Part shown: piece by piece, positions 1 to 8,282 of the stretch
Layout: each line of letters opens with the position of its first letter
Numbering within the stretch: position 1 is the first letter of the stretch
Assembly: GCA_005885165.1 (NCBI GenBank)
Contig: VAXR01000046.1
Location: 1-27,597 of the forward strand
DNA: 27,597 nt
Direction: 5' to 3'
Origin: Actinomycetota bacterium
GTDB lineage: Bacteria > Actinomycetota > Thermoleophilia > Solirubrobacterales > Thermoleophilaceae
Made by a program: the position numbers and the translations under genes
Notes under the pieces: generated by a model
Told to the model about the DNA's origin: nothing
Databases searched by the model: none
The model's input: only the letters and a program-made list of their open reading frames with translations

Positions 1-8
1 CCACCGAA

Positions 9-58
9 AGTGAGGGTCCGTTTTGAGTACCTATAGGTACCCAGATTGGACTCTCACT
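9..58. promoter_or_regulatory. nested inverted repeat, terminator or operator candidate
   Basis: An outer pair of 11-base arms (9-19 and 48-58) can pair with one G-T wobble. Between them lies a perfect 14-base palindrome, GTACCTATAGGTAC, at 27-40. The element is AT-richer than its surroundings and sits in non-coding DNA downstream of the minus-strand polymerase gene that ends at 207. It could end that transcript, or serve a gene beyond the left edge. The perfect palindrome without a loop looks more like a protein-binding site than a terminator. Function unknown. Confidence 0.35.
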
Positions 59-79
59 CTGGAGGTGTATCCAATTAGG

Positions 80-138
80 CGAACGTGGCGTTACAAGACC
101 GCCACGTACGTAACAACCCACCCCTTCGTCGCCAATCG
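80..138 (+). repeat. diverged intergenic repeat, copy 1
   Basis: Two blocks in this stretch recur at 8283-8344 with the same spacing. Block one (80-96) has the form CGAACGnnGCGTTACAA and matches 15 of 17 bases. Block two (119-138) reads CACCCCTTCGTCGCCAATCG, and the other copy differs only by three extra C residues. The starts of GCGTTACAA and CACCCC are 31 bases apart in both copies, although the sequence between them is not conserved. This copy also contains a perfect 8-base stem (83-90 with 100-107) with a 9-base loop, which the second copy lacks. The rest of 139-206 shows no feature I can name. Confidence 0.5.
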
Positions 139-206
139 GGACACTTGACGAACCACGCGCACACCCCGAGGGGCCAACCAGGCGGCCAGGGCCCCCGGCG
201 GCCGGC

Positions 207-1601
207 CTAGCGTCGAGAGGGCCGGAGCACGCCCACCCCCCGCTCGCTCGCATGCGCGATGGCGAGCAGGGCCGGGCCGAGCCCCAGCAGCAGCCACAGC
301 TGCTTGCTGAACTGGTCGGAGATGAAGAAGTCGGCGGCGAGGACGCCCGCGAGCGCCACCAGCATCCCGCGCGACAGGAGCTCCATCGTCGTGTCCTTCA
401 ACCGCTCGAAGATCCGCGCGGCGCGGAGGACGCACAACAGCGAGAAGCCGACGATCGAGAGGAACAGGACCTCCCCGATCACGCCGAGCTCCGCCAGCAC
501 CTGGAGGTAGGTGTTGTGAGCGACCTTCGGCGTGTCGACGATGAACTCGTCGCGCTGCAGCGGGCCCGGCTGAAGCAGGTAGTGGATCGAGGAGGTCGTG
601 TAGTTGCCGATGCCTACTCCCCTCACAGGGTGCGCCTCCACCATCCGCCAGCCGACCGTCCAGATGTCGGTGCGCCCGGTCCCGTTTCCGAACGAGGTCA
701 CGCGGCTGAGCTCGTCGTGCGACGCGAGGAACCCGAAGTAGACGAACGCGCCCATCGCCAGCACCGCCGCCAGCCCAACGGCCTGGACGCGCCAGCGCCC
801 TCCGATGACGATCGCCGTTACCAGCGCGAACCCGAGCGCCACGAGCCCCCCGCGCGACAGCGTCAGGAAGATGCCGGCGGCGCACAGCACGGTCGCGCCC
901 GCGCAGGCGAGCCGCAGCAGCGGCGACCCCTTGAGCGCCGCGGTCAGCACCGCAGCCAGCACGGTGCCGCCCACCAGCACCGCCGCGAGCTGGTTGGGGT
1001 CGCCGAGCGTGCCTGTCACCCGGCTCACGTCGTAGTAGTTGAGCGTCTCAGGCGGCGACAGGAACCCGTACCCGGCCGCCAGGACCGAGCCGGTCACGTA
1101 CGCTCCGATCGTCCACTTGAAGTCGCGCGCCGTGCGGACCGCCGTGTAGACGATCAAGAAGAGGATCACGTTAAGCACGTAGCGCAGTAGCGGCGTGGTG
1201 CCGGCGCCGGCCTTCTCGGCCCATGTGAGGCTCAGCAGCGCGAATCCAACCGACGCCGCCAGCACGTACGTGAAGGCCGGGTGGTCGCGCAGGAAGTCGT
1301 TCTGCGTGCCCTGGGCCGTCGAGACCTTGGCAAGCCAGGAGGCCGCGAGCAGGAAGCCGACGATCTTCGAGAAGCTGAGCGCCGAGCCACCGAGGTGCGG
1401 CAGGACGTCGAGGAAGGCGATCACCGCGAACAGGCACAGCCCCGCGGTGAGGTCGCTGAAGACGAGGACGACGAATGCAAGCCCGACCGCGGCAGCTATC
1501 GCGATCTTTGCGTCGACACCCGCGGAGAGACCGAGCGCGACCGCCAGGGCGGCGACCAGCGCCCACCACATCCGCTGTCCGAGGTCGAGCCGGGCGACCA
1601 C
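207..1601 (-). CDS. O-antigen ligase/polymerase family membrane protein (Wzy/WaaL type)
   Basis: This 464-residue multi-pass membrane protein likely polymerises or ligates lipid-linked polysaccharide repeat units on the outer face of the cytoplasmic membrane. Hydrophobic helices fill most of the length. The large extracellular loop with the Wzy_C-type signature lies around residues 300-375: GRTDIW at 309-314, HPVRGVGIGNY at 324-334 and AHNTYLQVLAELG at 361-373. SRGG at 249-252 is another typical family motif. The GTG start at 1601 lies 10 bases after the stop of the upstream chain-length/kinase gene, so the two are probably co-transcribed; an ATG ten codons further in is an alternative start. 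Length and motifs fit the family well. Polymerase and ligase members cannot be told apart by sequence alone, but the polysaccharide context favours a polymerase. Confidence 0.85.
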   Translation of the reverse strand: MVARLDLGQRMWWALVAALAVALGLSAGVDAKIAIAAAVGLAFVVLVFSDLTAGLCLFAVIAFLDVLPHLGGSALSFSKIVGFLLAASWLAKVSTAQGTQNDFLRDHPAFTYVLAASVGFALLSLTWAEKAGAGTTPLLRYVLNVILFLIVYTAVRTARDFKWTIGAYVTGSVLAAGYGFLSPPETLNYYDVSRVTGTLGDPNQLAAVLVGGTVLAAVLTAALKGSPLLRLACAGATVLCAAGIFLTLSRGGLVALGFALVTAIVIGGRWRVQAVGLAAVLAMGAFVYFGFLASHDELSRVTSFGNGTGRTDIWTVGWRMVEAHPVRGVGIGNYTTSSIHYLLQPGPLQRDEFIVDTPKVAHNTYLQVLAELGVIGEVLFLSIVGFSLLCVLRAARIFERLKDTTMELLSRGMLVALAGVLAADFFISDQFSKQLWLLLGLGPALLAIAHASERGVGVLRPSRR

Positions 1602-1611
1602 GGCTATGGGA

Positions 1612-3285
1612 TCAGGTCTGGGAGGCGGCGCCCTCGGCGGCGCGGGCGCGGCGCTCGCCGGGCGTCGGCGCCGCGGCCGTGTAGTAGTAGCCCTCGCCTG
1701 TCGGCGGCACGCCCACCACCGCGAAACCGACGGGCTGGAGGTCGTGCGTGGCGAGCAGCTCGCCGAGGTTTTGCAGCTTCGTGAGCTGGGTCTTCCCGAG
1801 CCGGACCACCACCAGCACCTCGTCGACCTGCTGGGCGAGCGGCAGGGCGTCGATCACCTCGCTGAGCGGCGGCGAGTCGACGATCACGTAGTCGGCAAGC
1901 CGCTTGCTGTCGGCGACCAGGTTGCGCGCCGCGGGTAGGAAGAGCTGGTCCGCCATGAAGCCGCTGGCGGCGCCGCTGGTATCGGCGAGGAGGAGGCGCA
2001 GGTAGCGGCCGTACGCCTTGGTCTCGACGAGCGAGTCCTCGAGGGTCGCCATGCCGAGCAGCACCGAGCCGGTGCCGTTCTCCCCCGTTGCGCCAAGAGC
2101 CTCGCCAATGCTCGGGCGGCGCAGGTCGGCCTCGATCAGGATCACGCTGTTGCCGGCGAGCGCGAGCGAAGACGCCAGGTTGATCGCGGTGGTCGACTTG
2201 CCCTCGGACGGCGACGGGCTCGTGACCAGCACGGCCGGAGCGCCGGTCACGCCGACGCGCGACGCGGCGAGGATGGCTCTGAGCGTTCGGTAGGCCTCGA
2301 GCGTTGACGGCGAGAGCCGCTCGGGCGCCAGCGCGCGATCGTCACCGCGGCGCGTGTCGCGCGGGATCCGGCCGAGGATCGGCAGGCTGTAGAGGCCGCG
2401 GAGCTGCTCCTCGCGCCGCAGGCGCGGGTCGAGCACCTGGAGCGCGAACGCGCTGCCGGTCCCGAGGATCAGCCCGGCGAGGACGCCGGCGATCAGGCTC
2501 AGCTTCTTCTTCGGCGAGGACGGAGTCTTGGGGACCGCCGCCGTGGTCTCGATGCGCAGCGTCGGATCGGGCTGGGAGCGCAGGGCCTGAAGCCGGGCGA
2601 GCTGGGCGGGGAGCGAGTCCGGGCCGACGCTGGCCGCCCGCTGGGCGGGCGACATGGCCCGCACGCGCGTCGCAAGGGCGGCGATCGTCGAGTCGATCGC
2701 CGAGTGGAACTGGTCGGTCTGTACCTCGATCACGCCGCGCGCGAACCCGTTCGCGAGCTGCTGGGCGAGCTTCGCCGAGCCGGCCTCGGCGGTGATCGTG
2801 ACGATGTTGCTCTGCGCCACCGGCTGGGCGTTCACGTGGCTGGCGATCGAGTTCGGTCCCCCGGACAGGCCGAGGTCGTGCTTGACGCGCAGGGCCACCT
2901 GGCGGTTGACGATCAGCCGCGCGGCCGTCTCCACGTCGCGCGTCGGGTCGCTCGTCTCCTTGATCAGCGGGAGGCTCGAGAGCGCCGTGTCGGAGTTCGA
3001 GACCGGCGACACGAGGACGTCGGTCGAGGCCGTGTACTTCTTCGGCGCGATCAGGATGTACGCGACCGCCGCGAGCGTGGTCAGCAGCGTGAGCGAGACG
3101 ATCAGGATCCAGCGCTCGCGAATGGTGCTGACGTAGCGCTGAAGGCCCTGCTGCTCGACCCGCGGCCGCAGCCATTCCGCCGAGCGACCGTTGGCCTCGG
3201 AGGTAGCCATGGACGCCCCATGGTAAGCAGATTCGCCGACAATCCCCGGGGATCGGCGCTCGGAGGGGTCGTAGCGGCCGGACAT
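1612..3285 (-). CDS. polysaccharide chain-length determinant fused to BY-type tyrosine kinase
   Basis: The protein has 557 residues and joins a Wzz-type domain to a cytoplasmic ATPase/tyrosine autokinase, as in single-chain Wzc proteins. Two membrane helices (about 59-80 and 262-284) flank the extracellular Wzz segment. The kinase part shows a Walker A loop (SPSPSEGKST, 356-365), a Walker A-prime motif (VILIEADLRR, 381-390) and a Walker B strand (YVIVDSPP, 466-473). The C-terminal tail has three consecutive tyrosines (533-535), a short version of the autophosphorylated tyrosine cluster. These proteins control chain length and export of capsule or exopolysaccharide, and the polymerase gene follows directly. 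An internal ATG at 3210 (residue 26) is an alternative start that would leave 34 residues before the first helix, nearer the family norm; neither start has a convincing ribosome site. Confidence 0.88.
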   Translation of the reverse strand: MSGRYDPSERRSPGIVGESAYHGASMATSEANGRSAEWLRPRVEQQGLQRYVSTIRERWILIVSLTLLTTLAAVAYILIAPKKYTASTDVLVSPVSNSDTALSSLPLIKETSDPTRDVETAARLIVNRQVALRVKHDLGLSGGPNSIASHVNAQPVAQSNIVTITAEAGSAKLAQQLANGFARGVIEVQTDQFHSAIDSTIAALATRVRAMSPAQRAASVGPDSLPAQLARLQALRSQPDPTLRIETTAAVPKTPSSPKKKLSLIAGVLAGLILGTGSAFALQVLDPRLRREEQLRGLYSLPILGRIPRDTRRGDDRALAPERLSPSTLEAYRTLRAILAASRVGVTGAPAVLVTSPSPSEGKSTTAINLASSLALAGNSVILIEADLRRPSIGEALGATGENGTGSVLLGMATLEDSLVETKAYGRYLRLLLADTSGAASGFMADQLFLPAARNLVADSKRLADYVIVDSPPLSEVIDALPLAQQVDEVLVVVRLGKTQLTKLQNLGELLATHDLQPVGFAVVGVPPTGEGYYYTAAAPTPGERRARAAEGAASQT

Positions 3286-3401
3286 GGACCCGGTCTACAT
3301 CGGCAGGGCGCGCCTTGAGGATTACAGCCGCAACCCGCGAATTACCAAGCGGCATCGCCGGGCGCGTGTAGCTGCGCGCCTATCTTGCCGACAGATCGAG
3401 C

Positions 3402-4466
3402 ATGGAGGGATCCGCGAACAGCGACGGGCCGGCCCACGTGGACGCGAGCGTGCTGACGCCCGTGCTGAACGAGGAACGCCACATCAGCGACACGGTCACG
3501 GCGATGCAGGCGCAGCGCTTCGACGGCGAGGTCGAATTCCTGTTCATGGACGGCCGCTCCGAGGACCGCACCAAGGAGATCCTCGAGGAGCTCGCGAAGT
3601 CGGATCCGCGCATACGCGTCTTCGACAACCCCGGCCGCACCTCGACCGCGGGGCTGAACGTAGGCCTCCGGCACGCGCGCGGCGACTACCTGGTCCGGAT
3701 GGACGCGCACACGTTCTACCCGGAGGACTACATCGCGCGCGGCGTGGAACGGCTGAGGAAGGGCGACGTGGTCTGGGTGGCGGGCCCGCAGGTGCCCTTC
3801 GGCACCGACGCCTGGTCGCGGCGCGTGGCGCTCGCCCTGAACACGTGGCTCGGAACCGGCGGCTCGGCCCGCTGGGGGGCGGACTCGGAAAGCGGCCGCA
3901 ACAGCGGCGAACGTGAGCTCGACACCGGCGTGTTCGCCGGCCTCTGGCTCCGCTCGACGGTCGAGGAGCAGGGCGGGTGGGACGAGGACTGGGCGATCAA
4001 CCAGGACTCCGAGCTCGCGGCGCGCGTGCTCGACGCCGGCGGCCGGATCGTCTCGCTGCCGGAGCTCGCCGCCCGCTACGTCCCGCGCAACAGCCTTCGC
4101 GGCCTGGCGCGCCAGTACTGGCGCTACGGCAACTACAGGGCGAAGACCGCCGCGCGCCACCCCTCAAGCCTCGAGCGGCGCCAGCTCTTCGCACCCGCCC
4201 TCGCCATCGCCGTGCTCGCGGCCGTGGCGGCGCCCGAGCCCGTCAGGCGCCTCGGGCGCGCGGGGCTAGCCGCATACCTGGCGGCGGTCATTGCGACCTC
4301 CGCGCGCGCCGGATCGCGTGCCAGCGCCGCCGACGCCGGCTCGCTGCCGGCCGTCTTCGCCGTGATGCACCTGAGCTGGGGCTTCGGCTTCCTGTCGGGC
4401 TGCGTGCGCTTCGGCCCGCCGTTCGCCGCGCTCGCCCGAACGGCGGGGTTGCGGCGATCGCGTTGA
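3402..4466 (+). CDS. GT2-family glycosyltransferase (ExoA-like)
   Basis: A 354-residue glycosyltransferase with a GT-A fold followed by a membrane-associated tail. The N-terminus has the family 2 opening (VLTPVLNEERHI, 17-28), the nucleotide-binding acidic patch (DGRSEDRT, 50-57) and a DxD-like metal site (MDAHT, 100-104). NQDSELAARVLDAGG further on is the usual acceptor/catalytic-base region. Two or three hydrophobic segments close the protein, as in succinoglycan-type ExoA enzymes, so it probably adds a sugar to a lipid-linked intermediate at the inner membrane face. It is divergent from the chain-length/kinase gene across 116 bases (3286-3401), which should hold both promoters. Its stop overlaps the TTG start of the next glycosyltransferase. 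The donor and acceptor sugars cannot be read from the sequence. Confidence 0.85.
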   Translation: MEGSANSDGPAHVDASVLTPVLNEERHISDTVTAMQAQRFDGEVEFLFMDGRSEDRTKEILEELAKSDPRIRVFDNPGRTSTAGLNVGLRHARGDYLVRMDAHTFYPEDYIARGVERLRKGDVVWVAGPQVPFGTDAWSRRVALALNTWLGTGGSARWGADSESGRNSGERELDTGVFAGLWLRSTVEEQGGWDEDWAINQDSELAARVLDAGGRIVSLPELAARYVPRNSLRGLARQYWRYGNYRAKTAARHPSSLERRQLFAPALAIAVLAAVAAPEPVRRLGRAGLAAYLAAVIATSARAGSRASAADAGSLPAVFAVMHLSWGFGFLSGCVRFGPPFAALARTAGLRRSR

Positions 4467-5596
4467 GGCTGCTGGTCTACACGGACTACGTCTACAGGCG
4501 GGAGGGGGACGCGGTCTACGCCGAGCGGGCCTTCGCTCTGTTCCTCGCCGAGCTCCGGCGGTACGTCGACCGTCTGGTGATCGCCGGCCGCCTCGACCCG
4601 GAGGCCGGCGAGTCGCACTACAGGCTGCCCCCGGACGTCGAGTTCGTCCCCCTCCCCCACTACCGAAGCCTCGTCCACGCGCGCCAATCCGTCCCGGCCA
4701 TGTTCGGCTCGCTCGTCCGCTTCTGGCGCGCGCTCGGCGGCGTCGACACCGCGTGGCTGCTCGGCCCGTACGCGCTCTCGGTCCTGTTCGCCGGCCTGGC
4801 CGCGCTCCGCGGCCGGCGCGTGGCGCTGGGCGTCCGGCAGGACCAGCCCGCCTACGTTCGCAGCCGGCATCCCGATCGCCGGTGGGTTCACCTGGCGGGC
4901 GACGCGCTGGAGCGCGTCTGGCGTGCGCTTGCCCGGATCTGGCCGGTCGTGGTGGTCGGGCCCGGGCTCGCCCGCAACTACCGCCATTCCCGGCGGCTGC
5001 TCGAGATCGCGGTCTCCCTGGTCCGCGACGAGGACGTGGTCGAGCCCGCGGAGGCGGCCGGGCGCTCCTACGACGGCGAGCTCACCGCGCTCAGCGTCGG
5101 CCGCCTGGAGCGCGAGAAGAATCCCCTGCTCCTGGCCGACGTCCTGGCACGGCTCGACGCGCGCTGGCGCCTCGTCGTGTGCGGCGAGGGGCCGATGGAG
5201 GAGGAGCTCCGCAAGCGACTGGAAGCCCTCGGTGTGGCCGACCGCGCGGAGCTGCGCGGCTACGTGCCGATCGACGGCGAGCTGCCGCAGCTGTACCGCT
5301 CGAGCCACGCGCTGCTGCACGTCTCGTGGACCGAGGGGGTGCCGCAGGTCCTGTTCGAGGCCTTCGCCGCAGCGCTCCCGGTGGTCGCCACCGCCGTCGG
5401 CGGCGTCGCCGACGCCGCGGGCGACGCGGCTCTGCTCGTGCCGCCGGGCGACGCGGATCCTCCGGCTCGCGCCCTCGAGCGCCTCGCGACCGACGAGGAG
5501 CTGCGCGCCGGGCTGGTTCTCGCCGGCAACGCCCGCGTACGCGACCGGACGCTCGAGGCCGAGTGCGCGCGGGTCGCGCGCTTCCTCGAGAGCTAA
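4463..5596 (+). CDS. GT4-family glycosyltransferase
   Basis: The protein has 377 residues and a GT-B fold. The C-terminal donor domain opens with SVGRLEREKN (211-220) and carries the retaining GT4 signature EGVPQVLFE (291-299), with the two glutamates eight residues apart. I chose the TTG at 4463 because it overlaps the stop of the upstream GT2 gene (TTGA) and begins at MRLLVYTDY, the first beta strand of the fold; there is no ATG or GTG nearby in frame that would keep this strand. Translational coupling with the GT2 gene is likely, and both probably build the same surface glycan. The gene ends 10 bases before the convergent coiled-coil gene. The sugar specificity is unknown. Confidence 0.85.
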   Translation: MRLLVYTDYVYRREGDAVYAERAFALFLAELRRYVDRLVIAGRLDPEAGESHYRLPPDVEFVPLPHYRSLVHARQSVPAMFGSLVRFWRALGGVDTAWLLGPYALSVLFAGLAALRGRRVALGVRQDQPAYVRSRHPDRRWVHLAGDALERVWRALARIWPVVVVGPGLARNYRHSRRLLEIAVSLVRDEDVVEPAEAAGRSYDGELTALSVGRLEREKNPLLLADVLARLDARWRLVVCGEGPMEEELRKRLEALGVADRAELRGYVPIDGELPQLYRSSHALLHVSWTEGVPQVLFEAFAAALPVVATAVGGVADAAGDAALLVPPGDADPPARALERLATDEELRAGLVLAGNARVRDRTLEAECARVARFLES

Positions 5597-5606
5597 GTCG
5601 CCGGCG

Positions 5607-6344
5607 TCAGACCTTCGCGTCGGCGCGACCGAAGAGCTCGTTCAGGAGCCCGTCCCAGTCGTTGGCGCCGTACTCGGTGCGCAGGTGCTCGGCGACGTCG
5701 TCGCGCTCTCCGCCATGGACGGCCATCAGCACCGCCGCGAATCGGGCGTCCGCCTCGCGGTCGCCCGACCGGGTCGGCATCCGCATCATCGGTGCGCCCT
5801 CGGGGAGGGCGCCGTCGAAGCCCCGCGCCTCGCTCGCCGGCACGGGCGGCACCGGCGCTTCCGGTGGGGGCGCGGCGGCCGCCGGGGCCTCGGCAAGCTC
5901 TCCCGGGCCTTCGGCGACCTCGATGAGCAGGCGCCGCTCCGCCTCTCCGAGGATCTCCACGAGCTGCTCGAGCCTGAGGCGCGTCAGCTCCCCGCCCTCG
6001 AGGCCGTCGGTGAGCGAGCCGGCGCGGGCGGCAATCGAGGCGCGCAGCTCGGCGAGCCGTTCGGCGCGCTCGCGGGCGGCGGCCTGCGCCGCAGTGTGCG
6101 CGGCCTGCGCCACGCCGGTCGCCTCGGCGCGTGCCGCGTCCTCCACCTGCGTGGCCTCGCGTTCCGCGGCTTCGCGGACCGAGTTCGCCCTCGCCTCGGC
6201 CTCGGCCAGGACCGCGCCGACGCGCGCAGAGGTGTCCGCCGCAACCGACTCGCCGGCCGGTGCGCTCTCAGCCTGTGCGCGCGAAGGCGGCTCCTCGCCG
6301 GGCGTCTGCGCAGGCATCCTGTCCTCTGGTTCCTCGCGATCCAT
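5607..6344 (-). CDS. coiled-coil protein of unknown function, paralogue of the upstream gene
   Basis: I do not recognise a named family. The 245-residue product begins with an acidic, disordered stretch. A long Ala/Glu/Arg-rich heptad region (about 38-145) follows that should form a coiled coil, then a Pro/Ala linker (about 150-175). The end is a compact module of about 45 residues including AVLMAVHGGERDDVAEHLR. The same three-part plan and C-terminal module occur in the product of 6393-7328, so the two are tandem paralogues. There is no signal peptide or membrane helix. The ATG at 6344 lies 48 bases after the upstream stop, so the genes are probably co-transcribed. The build recalls scaffold proteins of the DivIVA kind, but I see no DivIVA signature. 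A role near the envelope is only a guess from the neighbours. Confidence 0.6.
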   Translation of the reverse strand: MDREEPEDRMPAQTPGEEPPSRAQAESAPAGESVAADTSARVGAVLAEAEARANSVREAAEREATQVEDAARAEATGVAQAAHTAAQAAARERAERLAELRASIAARAGSLTDGLEGGELTRLRLEQLVEILGEAERRLLIEVAEGPGELAEAPAAAAPPPEAPVPPVPASEARGFDGALPEGAPMMRMPTRSGDREADARFAAVLMAVHGGERDDVAEHLRTEYGANDWDGLLNELFGRADAKV

Positions 6345-6392
6345 GCTGCGAACCGACGGCGAACCGTACCACCCGAGCCGTAAAAAGTGGCC

Positions 6393-7328
6393 CTATGCGG
6401 CGCTATCGCCGGTCCGCGGCCAGGCGACGCGCTTCTCGGCGTCGGTGCCCGGACCGAAGACGTCATCGAGGATCGCCACCGGATCCTCGATCCCGAACGT
6501 CTCTCGCAGGTGGACCTCGACGTCGCCGCGGTTGCCGCCGGCCACCGCCATCTGGAGCGCGACGAGCCGGGCGCTCAGCTGCTCGTCGGCCTCGTGGCGA
6601 TCGTCGCCCGCCTGCGCCTCCGCCGGGCCCGCCTCGGCCGGTGCCTCGGCGAGCTGGACGACCTCGGGGCCGCCGGGCGGCTCCGACTCGCCGGTTGGCG
6701 GCTCCTCCCCCGGAGGCGCCTCCGGAGCCTCCGGCTCGGCGACCGCCGCCTGCTCCACCGGCGGCGCGGCCTCCGCGGCCTGCGGCACGGACGGCGGCGG
6801 CTGGTCGCGCAGCTGGGCAGCCAGCTCCTCGGCGCTCTCGCCCAACGAGTCGGCAAGCCCCTGGAGCTGGCGGCGTACCTCCTCCGCCCGGTCCAGCCGG
6901 GCCACGATCTTCTCGGCGCGCTCCACCACCGTGTCGCTCAGCTCGGAAATCCGGCGCCGGCGCTCAGCGAGGTAGGCGTCGGCCTCGCCCTTCGCCTCGT
7001 CGACGATCCGGATCGCCTCCTCCTCCGCGATCCTGCCTCGGACCTGCGCCGACTGCTCCGCCTCGTGGCGGACGGCATTGGCGGCCGCCTCGGCGGCGCT
7101 GATCACCGAGCGGACGCGCTCGGAGACCTCCGAGGAGAGCTCATGGGTCCCCTCGGGAAGAGATGCGTGATCGCGCTCGTCCACTCTTCCAACCCCTTCC
7201 GCGCTTCCCTGCGCGTCGCCAACCGTACCATCAGGCTCGCCGCCTGAGAAGCGTTCGAGCGCTCCGGGCGCAATCTTGCCCCGGATCGCGGCGAAGCGGC
7301 CGCGCCTCGCCTCTCCGGGTTCGCTCAC
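6393..7328 (-). CDS. coiled-coil protein of unknown function with the shared C-terminal module
   Basis: This 311-residue protein has a basic N-terminus (residues 1-25), a heptad-rich coiled coil (about 65-185) and a long acidic Pro/Glu/Ala linker. It ends with a conserved module containing LQMAVAGGNRGDVEVHLRE and, a little further on, DPVAILDDVFG. The module aligns with the end of the neighbouring paralogue: both have a hydrophobic helix, a Gly-Gly-x-Arg turn, an Asp-Val pair, His-Leu-Arg and a terminal Phe-Gly. The GTG start at 7328 overlaps the stop of the MaoC gene (GTGA), implying translational coupling with an acyl-CoA hydratase, which is unexpected for a scaffold-like protein. No enzyme motif is visible. 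Function unknown. Confidence 0.62.
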   Translation of the reverse strand: MSEPGEARRGRFAAIRGKIAPGALERFSGGEPDGTVGDAQGSAEGVGRVDERDHASLPEGTHELSSEVSERVRSVISAAEAAANAVRHEAEQSAQVRGRIAEEEAIRIVDEAKGEADAYLAERRRRISELSDTVVERAEKIVARLDRAEEVRRQLQGLADSLGESAEELAAQLRDQPPPSVPQAAEAAPPVEQAAVAEPEAPEAPPGEEPPTGESEPPGGPEVVQLAEAPAEAGPAEAQAGDDRHEADEQLSARLVALQMAVAGGNRGDVEVHLRETFGIEDPVAILDDVFGPGTDAEKRVAWPRTGDSAA

Positions 7329-7912
7329 CCGTCCGGGTTGTGGGCTGGTGAGACGTCGGCCGGGGTGGCCGCCGCGGTCGGATCCAGATCCTCGGCCTCG
7401 CCGGGCCGGCGCGGTACGAGCACCGCACGCTTAAACGTGGCCACGAGCGTGCCGTCCTGCTTGTAGGCATCGGTCTTGACCTTCACGACGCCGCGGTCGG
7501 GCTTCGAACGCGATGGCGTGACCTCCAGCACCTCACTCTCCACGAAGAGCGTGTCGCCGTGGAAGACGGGCGCCGGGTGCTGGAGCTCCTCGGTTGCGAG
7601 GTTCGCGATCGCCTTGCCGGACACGTCGCTTACCGACATCCCGAGCATGATCGAGTAGACGAGCGGCCCGACGACTACGTTGCGCCCCTGCTGCGACTCG
7701 CGGGCATAGACGTCGTTGATGTGCAGCGGGTGGTGGTTCATCGTCAGCAGGCAGAAGAGGTGGTCCTCGGCCTCCGTGATGGTCTTGGCGGGCCAGTGCT
7801 TGTAGACCGCGCCGACCTCGAAGTCGTCGAGGTAGCGCCCGTACGGATGGGCGCCGGAGGCCTCGCGGGAGGCCTGATCTGTGACCAGCTCGTGCTCGGG
7901 GCGTTCGCTCAT
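7325..7912 (-). CDS. MaoC-family acyl-CoA hydratase (mesaconyl-/itaconyl-CoA hydratase-like)
   Basis: A 195-residue single hot-dog domain protein. The hydratase motif region is TMNHHPLHINDVYA (57-70), and the second half has ANLATEELQHPAPVFHGDTL (103-122). Both resemble the MaoC subgroup that acts on mesaconyl-CoA or itaconyl-CoA, which in mycobacteria is encoded beside a CitE-like lyase; this resemblance is from memory. The expected reaction is reversible hydration of a 2-enoyl-CoA. A CitE-like lyase gene lies divergently 553 bases away, which supports a dicarboxyl-CoA substrate: the hydratase would make the hydroxyacyl-CoA that the lyase splits. A general (R)-enoyl-CoA hydratase role is the alternative. 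The last 25 residues are a disordered Pro/Ala tail. The stop overlaps the start of the coiled-coil gene. Confidence 0.78.
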   Translation of the reverse strand: MSERPEHELVTDQASREASGAHPYGRYLDDFEVGAVYKHWPAKTITEAEDHLFCLLTMNHHPLHINDVYARESQQGRNVVVGPLVYSIMLGMSVSDVSGKAIANLATEELQHPAPVFHGDTLFVESEVLEVTPSRSKPDRGVVKVKTDAYKQDGTLVATFKRAVLVPRRPGEAEDLDPTAAATPADVSPAHNPDG

Positions 7913-8159
7913 GACCTCGATCTGGGCGCAGTTATCCGTCGCGCCTGAGGTGAACTCAGGCGCCGAGGGATCTTAATGGTCGCCCCGTTTCTGCCTCGTG
8001 TCGAGCCCTCGGGCTCTATCTCGGTCGACCAGATCCGAGGGGTTGACAGCGCCGCCCGTACTAAAGCCCCGGCGTTTCCAGGGAGGGCGACGAAGAGGGT
8101 GTCGGACAAGCGCCAATTCGCCCGGACTCGGCACCGAACTCGCCACCGTGCTGTGTTTC

Positions 8160-8269
8160 ACCCCTCATAGGGGTAAAAGGTCGGGACGGTGCGAGCGGAT
8201 CACGTCGGTCCTGGCGCGTTCGCACCGTTGGACGAATTGCGTCCGACATAGGCCCGTAATTCATCCAAC
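8160..8269. other. cluster of three strong hairpins in the MaoC/lyase intergenic region
   Basis: The 553-base gap 7913-8465 has no convincing gene. Within it, 8160-8174 forms a 6-base perfect stem (ACCCCT/AGGGGT) with a 3-base loop. 8186-8197 pairs with 8217-8228 over 12 bases with one wobble. 8227-8241 pairs with 8255-8269 over 15 positions with one mismatch and one wobble. The last two stems share bases 8227-8228, so they are adjacent or slightly competing. This much pairing in 110 bases suggests a structured leader for the lyase operon (200-300 bases upstream of its start), a leader of the MaoC operon, a small RNA, or protein-binding dyads. I do not recognise a known riboswitch class. Confidence 0.4.
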
Positions 8270-8282
8270 CCCCGTCGCGGAT

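Noticed and set aside
252..1190. Plus-strand open frame of 312 codons opposite the polymerase gene
   Set aside because: Composition is Arg/Glu/Gln-rich with no recognisable fold, while the minus strand encodes a clear Wzy-type membrane protein.
4753..6975. Very long open frame (740 codons) on the plus strand
   Set aside because: Its translation is Arg/Pro/Ser/Ala-rich without domains, and it overlaps the real GT4 gene and two minus-strand coiled-coil genes. It is a GC-bias shadow.
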